6,994 nucleotides of DNA. Origin: Tidjanibacter sp. (GTDB lineage: Bacteria; Bacteroidota; Bacteroidia; Bacteroidales; Rikenellaceae). The stretch is taken from positions 1 through 6,994 of the forward strand of contig JAFYRC010000321.1 in NCBI GenBank assembly GCA_017547065.1. Reading direction: 5' to 3'. Below, piece by piece: positions 1 to 5,275 of this stretch. The translations under genes and the position numbers were made by a program. The notes under the pieces were generated by a model. That model did not search any database. It was not told the origin of the DNA and saw only the letters and a program-made list of their open reading frames with translations. How positions within the stretch are numbered: position 1 is the first letter of the stretch; the number at the start of each line of letters is the position of its first letter.

Positions 1-3000
1 CTTCAAACGGAGGTAGGATGCATCCTCCAACCAGTAGGTCGAGAAGGTCTTCTGGTTGAACGAGGTGTTGTAGGTCAAACGAGGATAGGTAGCATCCTGG
101 TTTGTGGGGGTGTAGCGGTCGAGGTGGACCTTCTGGGGGTAGGCAGCCATATCCATCAGTGCGTGGCGTGCAGTACCGGTCAGATAGCCGTCGCACTTGC
201 CAACACCCTGAATGTTGAAGCTGAAATCGAAGCCCCTCCATGCCAGGTCGCCACGGAAGCTGTAGGTGTAGCGAGGAATGTTGCTACCGATGATGGTTTT
301 GTCATACTCGGGGGTGATACGACCGTCGGGTTTGCCGTTGGGACCACTGATATCCTCATACTTAATATCACCGGGCTGGTAGTCGTTACCGAGCACTATG
401 GGAACCTTGGGCAAGCTTGCCTTGCCGGTCTTCTCGTCATAGATCTTGAAATCCTCGGGAGTCATCAGACCAATAGCCTTGTAGCCATAGAATGCGTCGA
501 TGGGCTGACCCTCAACCCTCACCTGGTCGCCACTCAAATCGGGGGCGTTGCCTGCGAGGTCAGTAATCTGGTTCTTTACGTCCGAGAGGTTGAAGTTGAA
601 GCCGTAGCGGAGTTCGCCCACTTTGTCGTGCCAACCGAGGTCAATCTCCCAACCGGTGTTGTTCATCCTACCTGCGTTCTGCTCCGAAGGAGTAGCACCA
701 ATCTGTGCGGGGTAGTTGAGTTGGAGCAGAATACCGTCGGTGTCTTTGGTAAACCAGTCAAACGACAACGACAAGCGGTTTTTGAACATTGCCAGGTCGA
801 AACCAAAGTCGGTCATGGTGATAGTCTCCCAAGTCAACACGGGGTTGGAGAGGGTGTCTTGGGTGTAACCGGTGGTAGCGCTTGTACCGATGAGCGAAAG
901 GTCGCTCGAGTAGGCGGTCAGGTTCGACAGATAGGGAGTGTTGGACGAACCTACATACTGGTTACCCAGCTTACCCCACGAAGCCCTCAGTTTGAGGTTG
1001 TCGAGCCAATCCTGAGTGCCGGCCATAAACTCCTCCTGGCTAACCCTCCAACCTGCCGAGAACGAGGGGAACAAGCCCGCACGGTTGTCGCGGTGGAAAC
1101 GTGAGGAGAGGTCATAACGTACGTTCATCTCCACGAGGTAACGCTCATCGTAGTTGTAGCTCAAACGACCGAAGCCCGAGCGGATTGCCCACTGCTTGGC
1201 CGAAGCGTCATTACTCATGCTCTGTGCGCTACCGAGGTTGAGGGTGGGGTTGTACTCGGTTACGAGGTTGTCACGCGAAGCCTCGAAGGAGCGATATACA
1301 TACCACTCTTGCGACATACCAACAACACCGCTGATGTTGTGGTTGCCGAGCGAGAAGTCGAAGTTGCTCTGCATGATGAAGGTCTGCTGCTGAGCCCTTA
1401 CGTCGATGTTTTTCACCTGGTTAGGCGAGTTGGTCTCAACGGTTACACCGGTTTCGGGGTTCACAAAGCGGATGGTCTTTTTGAGAATATCACGCAGGGA
1501 GTTGGTGGATGTGAGGTTGTAGGTTGCGCTCACGTTCCAACCCTTGGTGATGTCGTAGCGCAACACCTCCATAATCGATACCTCCTCTGCCGAGGTTTTG
1601 CTACGGCCGCCATCGGTGAGGGTAGCCACGGGGTTGGTGTTACCACCGCCATAGGCCCAAGTACCGTCGGTATAGTAAATAGGTGCATTGGGAGCAATAC
1701 GCATTGCTGTGTAGATTGCACCACCACCACTTGCCAACGAGCTGATGGGAGCTACGATGTTACGGCTGGTGTAGCCCACGTTGGACGCAAGGGTAAGTTT
1801 GTCGAGCAACTTGGTATCCATTTTGTAGCGGAGGTTGTGCCTCTGCTCACCGGTCGAATCACCAATGGTCAGACCCTCCTGGTCAAAGTAGCGATAGGAG
1901 AGCATGTAGCCGCTGTCGCCCATGTTACCATTGACGCTCAAACCGTAGTTCTGCTGCATTGCGCTGGGTTTCAACACTGCACCGAGCCAGTCGGTATTGG
2001 CAAAGTTGTTGGGGTCGGTACCATTCTGCACCTTTTCGAAAGCCTCGGGGAGCCACGCAATAGCGTTGCCGATGTTGCTCCTTGCCTCGTTATCGAGGGT
2101 CATAAACTCGATGGCGTCACACATCTCGGGCAGACGAGTGGGGGTCTGCAAACCGATGTAGGAGTTGAACGTAACGGAGGGACGAACTTTTTCGCCACTT
2201 GCAAGCTTCTTGGTGGTAACCAACAATACGCCGTTAGCACCCCTCGCACCATAGATCGAAGCCGAAGCTGCATCTTTCAACACCGACACACTCTCGATAT
2301 CCTCGGGGTTGAGGACCGAGATGTCGCCCTCCACACCGTCAATCAGAATCAGAGGGTTGGAGTTACCGAGGGTACCGATACCCCTCACCCTGATGGTGGT
2401 GTTCGACTGACCGGGCTGTGCCGAGGCGCTTGTTACGGTAACACCGGGGAGCACACCCTGCAAGCCGTTGGCAACGTTCGAAATGGGTCTTGCGTCCAGG
2501 TCCTCGCTGCTAACCATCGAAACCGAACCGGTAAGGTTAACCTTCTTCTGGGTGCCATAACCCACAACCACAACGGCCTCCATCTGCTGAACGTCGTCGG
2601 CCAACACAACGCGCATATTGGTGCGTGTGCCAACCTTCTCGGTGCGAGTTGTGTAGCCCAAGCACGAGAACTCCAATACGGTGTCCTCCTTTGCGGGGAT
2701 TGAGAAGTGACCTTTGATGTCGGTGGTTACGGCGTGGGTACCGTCGGCGGTCATGACAACCACACCCACCAGAGGAACGTTCTGTGCGTCATACACAACA
2801 CCCTCCACCTCGCTCACAGTCTTTGCTTTTGTAGCCTTGGGAGCGGGCGCAGCCTTCTTCGACACAACGATGGTTTTACCCTGAATTTCATAGACGATGT
2901 CAGTCTGGCCTGCGAGGATTTGCGCGATAGCATCCTCAATGCGGGTTGCGCTGATGTTCACATTTTTGGAGGTGTCCACCTCGCCCACCTTGTAGAAGAA

Positions 3001-3147
3001 GGTGTAGCCACTCTGCTCGGAGAGTGCTTCCATTGCGCTCTTTACGCTCACGCCGTCGAGGGTGAGTGAAAGGGATTTGTTTTGGGCCATACCCTCACCA
3101 ACGAGTAAAAGGGTAGCCCAAAGGAGCAGCATAAAGTTCCTTTTCAT
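1..3147 (-). CDS. SusC-family TonB-dependent outer-membrane transporter with N-terminal STN signalling domain (partial, C-terminus outside window)
   Basis: The reading frame is open from an ATG at 3145-3147 to the window edge (1049 codons, no stop). Residues 1-21 form a signal peptide (MKRNF, then a Leu-rich core), with likely cleavage after GMA. Residues about 25-97 form an STN domain, the periplasmic signalling module of FecA-like receptors. An Ala/Pro/Lys-rich linker (about 97-112) leads to a carboxypeptidase-regulatory-like beta-sandwich (about 113-185). Next come a TonB-box-like stretch (MEAVVVVGYGTQ, 189-200) and the plug (about 200-312), which carries the SusC signature LILIDGVEGDI and the SVLKDAASASIYGARGANG block. 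The rest is beta-barrel with many aromatic, alternating segments. The last visible residues, SYLRLK, normally lie roughly 80-100 residues before the end, so most of the protein is present. Known role of the family: energy-dependent import of oligosaccharides or peptides with a SusD lipoprotein. Inferred: the STN domain signals to the adjacent FecR. The substrate is unknown. Confidence 0.97.
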   Translation of the reverse strand, partial: MKRNFMLLLWATLLLVGEGMAQNKSLSLTLDGVSVKSAMEALSEQSGYTFFYKVGEVDTSKNVNISATRIEDAIAQILAGQTDIVYEIQGKTIVVSKKAAPAPKATKAKTVSEVEGVVYDAQNVPLVGVVVMTADGTHAVTTDIKGHFSIPAKEDTVLEFSCLGYTTRTEKVGTRTNMRVVLADDVQQMEAVVVVGYGTQKKVNLTGSVSMVSSEDLDARPISNVANGLQGVLPGVTVTSASAQPGQSNTTIRVRGIGTLGNSNPLILIDGVEGDISVLNPEDIESVSVLKDAASASIYGARGANGVLLVTTKKLASGEKVRPSVTFNSYIGLQTPTRLPEMCDAIEFMTLDNEARSNIGNAIAWLPEAFEKVQNGTDPNNFANTDWLGAVLKPSAMQQNYGLSVNGNMGDSGYMLSYRYFDQEGLTIGDSTGEQRHNLRYKMDTKLLDKLTLASNVGYTSRNIVAPISSLASGGGAIYTAMRIAPNAPIYYTDGTWAYGGGNTNPVATLTDGGRSKTSAEEVSIMEVLRYDITKGWNVSATYNLTSTNSLRDILKKTIRFVNPETGVTVETNSPNQVKNIDVRAQQQTFIMQSNFDFSLGNHNISGVVGMSQEWYVYRSFEASRDNLVTEYNPTLNLGSAQSMSNDASAKQWAIRSGFGRLSYNYDERYLVEMNVRYDLSSRFHRDNRAGLFPSFSAGWRVSQEEFMAGTQDWLDNLKLRASWGKLGNQYVGSSNTPYLSNLTAYSSDLSLIGTSATTGYTQDTLSNPVLTWETITMTDFGFDLAMFKNRLSLSFDWFTKDTDGILLQLNYPAQIGATPSEQNAGRMNNTGWEIDLGWHDKVGELRYGFNFNLSDVKNQITDLAGNAPDLSGDQVRVEGQPIDAFYGYKAIGLMTPEDFKIYDEKTGKASLPKVPIVLGNDYQPGDIKYEDISGPNGKPDGRITPEYDKTIIGSNIPRYTYSFRGDLAWRGFDFSFNIQGVGKCDGYLTGTARHALMDMAAYPQKVHLDRYTPTNQDATYPRLTYNTSFNQKTFSTYWLEDASYLRLK

Positions 3148-3183
3148 AGCTATTAGGTTTTGTTTGTATTTTCAGGAATGTAG

Positions 3184-3239
3184 AAATTGCTTAATAAATT
3201 GCACCTTAGACCTCTGCAATTAGGAGTAATAAGCAATTT
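3184..3239. repeat. Nested inverted repeat in the susC 5' leader
   Basis: Outer arms AAATTGCTTA (3184-3193) and TAAGCAATTT (3230-3239) are perfectly complementary over 10 bp. Inside them, AATTGCA (3197-3203) pairs with TGCAATT (3215-3221) around an 11-nt loop. On the minus strand this would fold in the susC mRNA leader, ending about 36 nt before the start codon. It could be an mRNA-stabilising or attenuating structure. It has no T-run immediately after it on the minus strand, so it is not an obvious terminator. Confidence 0.6.
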
Positions 3240-3243
3240 TTCC

Positions 3244-3251
3244 TATCTTTG
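3244..3251 (+). promoter_or_regulatory. Bacteroidota-type -7 box (TATCTTTG), plus strand, antisense to the susC leader
   Basis: The sequence matches the Bacteroidota housekeeping -7 consensus TAnnTTTG exactly and is preceded by a T-rich stretch. No clear TTTG -33 element lies 19-21 bp upstream, so strength is uncertain. It points away from susC, towards the FecR gene, and there is no plus-strand protein gene for it to serve. A transcript would start near 3257-3259. Confidence 0.45.
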
Positions 3252-3261
3252 CGGAGATCTT

Positions 3262-3276
3262 TGCTGTTATGCAGCA
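3262..3276. repeat. Small hairpin TGCTG/CAGCA
   Basis: TGCTG (3262-3266) and CAGCA (3272-3276) are complementary over 5 bp around a TTATG loop. On the plus strand it would sit at the 5' end of the candidate antisense RNA. A 5-bp stem is short and could be chance. Confidence 0.35.
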
Positions 3277-3290
3277 TTGAAACAAAAGGG

Positions 3291-3368
3291 CATAGAGTTG
3301 AGATTTTTTTTTCTGTGAGCCGAAGGATGTGCGAGATCTTTCGGCTCTTATTTTATCCCAACTCTATG
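3291..3368. repeat. Composite imperfect palindrome: outer arms CATAGAGTTG/CAACTCTATG enclosing a 12-bp hairpin
   Basis: The arms at 3291-3300 and 3359-3368 are perfectly complementary over 10 bp. After one mismatch they extend by three more pairs (3302-3304 with 3355-3357). Between them lies the 12-bp inner stem at 3317-3347, separated by A/T-only or nearly A/T-only arms. On either strand this makes a two-tier rod about 78 nt long. Possible roles are a structured 5' leader of susC, a transcription stop for the opposite strand, or a small repeat element. Confidence 0.6.
3317..3355 (+). terminator. Rho-independent-like terminator, plus strand
   Basis: GAGCCGAA (3317-3324) pairs with TTCGGCTC (3340-3347). 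The stem continues inward through GGAT/ATCT with one G-T wobble, giving 12 pairs and a 7-nt loop (3329-3335). It is followed on the plus strand by TTATTTTAT. On the minus strand it is followed by an A-run instead, so as a terminator it works only for plus-strand transcripts. It would stop an antisense RNA before it enters the FecR gene. Confidence 0.45.
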
Positions 3369-3380
3369 TAAAGCGGTTTT

Positions 3381-3410
3381 CTATCTTTTCAACTTGTTCT
3401 TTTTGGTCAT
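3381..3410 (-). CDS. Possible 9-residue leader ORF upstream of susC (MTKKNKLKR)
   Basis: An ATG at 3408-3410 is followed by eight sense codons and a TAG. Four of the nine residues are lysine and one is arginine. Its start is preceded by AACCTAATA, and the same nine bases precede the susC start (minus strand of 3151-3159). That similarity is the only argument for translation. Such short ORFs are common by chance, so this is listed as tentative. Confidence 0.15.
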   Translation of the reverse strand: MTKKNKLKR

Positions 3411-3481
3411 TATTAGGTTGTTAGGTCGTTTCTGTCTTATGGTTGTTTTTTTAGGTTTTGTGGTGTTCTAATATCATCCTC

Positions 3482-4480
3482 CTAGTGGAGCGAAATGTGC
3501 TGTCCCTCGATTGAGTATTCCACCTCGCCGGCCGAGGCAAGGATTTCCAACACCTCCGAAATGGAGAGCTGACGGGTGGGGAGCTTACCATAGAACTTGT
3601 AGCCGCCCAACGCGGGGGATTCGATGGTAATGTCCACACCATAGCTCCTCTCCAACTCGCGAGCAATGTCGGCCAGGGGCTCCTCGTCGAAGTAGAGCAC
3701 ACCCTCGCGCCAGAGCGTATTTTCGTTGGCGAGGGTTTTGGTCACCGACATCGAGTGGTCGTTGTTGTTGATGACGGCACGGGTGTCGGGAGTTATCTCA
3801 ACGTGAATGTTGTCATAGAGGTTTGTGACATCCACTCGACCCTCCACCAGAGCTACGGAGGCCTCCTGGTCGTCGGCGTAGTCACACATGTTGAACTTGG
3901 TGCCCAGCACCTCCACCTTCATGTGGCCACTCTCAACCACAAAGGGCATATCCTCCTTGCGGGCCACATCGAAGTAGCCTTCGCCACAGAGGGTGATGTT
4001 TCGGTCACTCACGCCAAAGCCCTGCGAGTAGACGATGTGCGAACCTGCGTTGAGGGTCACCTGCGAGCCGTCTGGCAACACCACCTGTGTGGTTGCACCC
4101 ATGGGGGCTTCGGTTACAATCTCCTCAAAACGCATTTGCACGTCGTGGCGACCACCCATATAGCTCACCACGATGAGAGCTACAACGGCGGCAATGCCAG
4201 CGGCATAACGAACAAAGGGAACGACCTTGCTACGCAAACTATTGCGCTGTGCACGGCGTACCCTTTTTATGAATTTCTGATAACCTTTTCGGGAGTCGAA
4301 GACCAAATTACGATTGGCGGCCGACATCGAGAACCACACCTCCCTGATACGCTCAAAGAGTTGAGCATTCTCATCACACGCAGCCACCCAGTTGTTGAGT
4401 GTGGCCATCTCTGCCGGAGTGATGGTATCGGTCAGGTAAGCCTCCACGAGGCCTCCAATTTGGTCATTTAGAAGGTTCAT
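3482..4480 (-). CDS. FecR-family anti-sigma factor (Bacteroidota PUL type)
   Basis: This 332-residue inner-membrane protein holds the partner ECF sigma factor inactive until the outer-membrane transporter signals. Residues 1-85 are the cytoplasmic sigma-binding part, with the helical TITPAEMATLNNWV segment near the start and a basic stretch (about 68-84) before the membrane. One transmembrane helix spans about 92-108. The periplasmic FecR domain (about 123-220) shows the family marks VVLPDGSQVTLNAGS (133-147), GEGYFDV (166-172) and EVLGTKFNM (190-198). A C-terminal DUF4974-like domain (about 262-331) follows, including VLYFDEEPLADIARELE. The start is fixed by an in-frame TAA two codons upstream of the ATG. 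It lies 78 bp downstream of the sigma gene on the same strand and is very likely cotranscribed with it. Its periplasmic domain is the expected contact for the STN domain of the SusC protein encoded next. The length is normal for the family. Confidence 0.95.
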   Translation of the reverse strand: MNLLNDQIGGLVEAYLTDTITPAEMATLNNWVAACDENAQLFERIREVWFSMSAANRNLVFDSRKGYQKFIKRVRRAQRNSLRSKVVPFVRYAAGIAAVVALIVVSYMGGRHDVQMRFEEIVTEAPMGATTQVVLPDGSQVTLNAGSHIVYSQGFGVSDRNITLCGEGYFDVARKEDMPFVVESGHMKVEVLGTKFNMCDYADDQEASVALVEGRVDVTNLYDNIHVEITPDTRAVINNNDHSMSVTKTLANENTLWREGVLYFDEEPLADIARELERSYGVDITIESPALGGYKFYGKLPTRQLSISEVLEILASAGEVEYSIEGQHISLH

Positions 4481-4558
4481 AGTTTAGAAAACTCGGTTCT
4501 TTATATTTATTAGACGAAATTCCTCCTTCGGAGGGTAGTGAAAAAGCAAGATTTTTTT
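4481..4558 (-). other. Sigma/anti-sigma spacer with a short GC hairpin
   Basis: This 78-bp gap holds CCTCC/GGAGG arms (4522-4526 and 4530-4534) around a 3-nt loop, followed on the minus strand by an A/T-rich stretch up to the FecR start. There is no T-run right after the stem, so this does not look like a terminator. The minus-strand AAGGAGG resembles a Shine-Dalgarno sequence but lies more than 40 nt from the FecR ATG. Confidence 0.4.
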
Positions 4559-5158
4559 CTAAAAAATCATACAACCCACAGCCACCAACAGAAGGTAGCG
4601 CTCCAAGTGGTTGTATATGCGGGCGATAGCCCCTTTGATGTGATACTTTACGGTGTTGACAGAAATGCCCAGAGAGTCGGCAATTTCTTGGTAGGAGAGT
4701 CCCTCGAAGCGGCTCTTTTCGAACACCACGCGACACTCCTTGGGTAGCTGCTCCACTGCCTCCACAACCTTGTCCTCCAACTCCCTTTCGAGCAGGATGC
4801 CAAGTGGGCTGATATCTTCCACGCTATCAAGCACTTCCATTGTGTCGCCACCAATCTCTTTGATATCCTCTTCGGATATGGTGCGGCGCACATATTGCGA
4901 GGCTAAAACGTCCAAACATCGGTTGCGTACGGCCCTTACAAGGTAACGCCTTACGGGCCCCTGAATGTCGAGGTTTTCGCGTCGTTCCCAGATGTGGAAA
5001 ATGGTGTCGCCGACGATTGTTTCGGCCAGGTAGGTGTCTTTGACGTAGTCGTAGGCAATTCGACACAAGATTTCATAGTGGGCATCGTAGAGCATACGAT
5101 AGGCCCACTCCTCGCCGGCCCTAATGCCGGCATTTATCTCTTGTGGCGTTTTTTCCAT
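4559..5158 (-). CDS. ECF-family RNA polymerase sigma factor (sigma-70 family, Bacteroidota FecI/PUL type)
   Basis: This 199-residue protein directs RNA polymerase to target promoters when released by its anti-sigma factor. Region 2 spans about 17-90 and includes FHIWERRENL and the YLVRAVRNRCLDVL helix. A variable linker (about 92-122) follows. Region 4 spans about 126-183, with EQLPKECRVVFEKSRFEGLS and the helix-turn-helix YQEIADSLGISVNTVKYHIK (156-175) that reads the -35 element. The protein ends in a hydrophobic tail (RYLLLVAVGCMIF). The start is supported by the position of region 2 and by an in-frame TAG ten codons upstream with no other start codon between. The FecR gene follows 78 bp downstream. 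Inferred targets are the adjacent susC operon and possibly its own promoter. No TAnnTTTG box was found just upstream. Confidence 0.96.
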   Translation of the reverse strand: MEKTPQEINAGIRAGEEWAYRMLYDAHYEILCRIAYDYVKDTYLAETIVGDTIFHIWERRENLDIQGPVRRYLVRAVRNRCLDVLASQYVRRTISEEDIKEIGGDTMEVLDSVEDISPLGILLERELEDKVVEAVEQLPKECRVVFEKSRFEGLSYQEIADSLGISVNTVKYHIKGAIARIYNHLERYLLLVAVGCMIF

Positions 5159-5169
5159 TCTTCTTTGTA

Positions 5170-5197
5170 GTCCAACGTCAAATGTCTAACGTCAAAC
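5170..5197. repeat. Four-unit heptamer tandem repeat upstream of the sigma gene
   Basis: On the minus strand four consecutive 7-mers read GTTTGAC, GTTAGAC, ATTTGAC and GTTGGAC (consensus RTTNGAC). They end 11 nt before the sigma ATG. The period is exact, and variation is confined to the first and fourth positions. This could be an operator or direct-repeat binding site, part of the untranslated leader, or a low-complexity intergenic repeat. Confidence 0.7.
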
Positions 5198-5201
5198 GGG
5201 G

Positions 5202-5218
5202 CGGACACTCTGTGCCCG
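5202..5218 (-). repeat. GC-rich hairpin in the sigma gene 5' region
   Basis: As minus-strand RNA, CGGGCAC and GUGUCCG form a 7-bp stem with one G-U pair and a 3-nt AGA loop. The T-run nearby (ATATTTTTC on the minus strand) comes before the stem rather than after it, so it is a poor terminator. It may be a leader structure of the sigma mRNA. Confidence 0.4.
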
Positions 5219-5247
5219 AGAAAAATATTTACTAATTACTCTCTACT

Positions 5248-5273
5248 AATTAGCAATTGGTTGATTGCTAATT
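5248..5273 (-). terminator. AT-rich inverted repeat just after the UPF0597 stop codon (possible terminator)
   Basis: AATTAGCAAT (5248-5257) and ATTGCTAATT (5264-5273) are perfect 10-bp arms around a 6-nt loop. They begin two bases beyond the TAA of the UPF0597 gene. The stem is A/T-rich and no T-run follows directly. A TATTTTT stretch appears only about 20 nt later, so termination efficiency is doubtful. The position is what suggests a 3'-end role. Confidence 0.4.
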
Positions 5274-5275
5274 GC

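Larger units (their letters stand above)
3258..3355 (+). ncRNA. Candidate cis-antisense small RNA opposite the susC leader (DonS-like arrangement)
   Basis: Seen: a TAnnTTTG box at 3244-3251, a 5-bp hairpin TGCTG/CAGCA (3262-3276), an A- and T-rich middle, and a 12-bp hairpin (3317-3347) followed by a T-rich tail (TTATTTTAT). Together these outline an RNA of roughly 90-100 nt. Known: in Bacteroides, small RNAs such as DonS of B. fragilis are encoded opposite the 5' region of susC homologues in sigma/anti-sigma-controlled loci and repress them. Inferred: this locus has an equivalent. Both ends are estimates. The same inverted repeats could instead be structure in the susC mRNA leader. Confidence 0.4.
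3148..3481. promoter_or_regulatory. 334-bp susC leader/intergenic region rich in inverted repeats
   Basis: This is the gap between the anti-sigma stop codon and the susC start. No conventional protein gene was found. It is AT-richer than the flanking genes. It contains two nested inverted-repeat structures (3184-3239 and 3291-3368), a plus-strand TAnnTTTG box, a small hairpin (3262-3276), a possible 9-codon leader ORF and several TTAGGT copies. No TAnnTTTG housekeeping -7 box exists on the minus strand here. That fits, but does not prove, susC transcription from an ECF-type promoter rather than the main sigma factor. The size of the gap suggests that susC is a separate transcription unit from the sigma/anti-sigma pair. 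Confidence 0.7.

Noticed and set aside
1309..2703. 464-codon plus-strand open frame (also 124-1104 and 2707-3069) opposite the SusC gene
   Set aside because: Opposite a clearly recognisable SusC protein with full domain order. The translations are low-complexity, rich in Val, Gly, His and Cys, and match no family I know. The open frames follow from GC-rich codon bias on the real strand.
3317..3347. Terminator of the sigma/anti-sigma operon (minus strand)
   Set aside because: On the minus strand the hairpin is followed by an A-run rather than T residues. The T-rich tail is present only on the plus strand.
3291..3368. Invertible promoter (phase-variable) element flanked by 10-bp inverted repeats
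   Set aside because: The enclosed segment contains a stable hairpin and no promoter box, the arms are shorter than typical Bacteroides inversion sites, and there is no recombinase gene nearby. An RNA-structure role is simpler.
3148..3481. Known riboswitch (cobalamin, TPP, SAM, etc.) in the susC leader
   Set aside because: I could not find a B12-box or other conserved riboswitch core. The structures are simple nested hairpins.
3755..4471. 238-codon plus-strand open frame opposite the FecR gene
   Set aside because: Shadow of the FecR gene, with the same Val/His-rich non-protein-like composition and no recognisable motif.
4527..4534. AGGAGG as ribosome binding site for the FecR gene
   Set aside because: It is more than 40 nt upstream of the ATG, is buried in a hairpin, and Bacteroidota generally do not use Shine-Dalgarno pairing.
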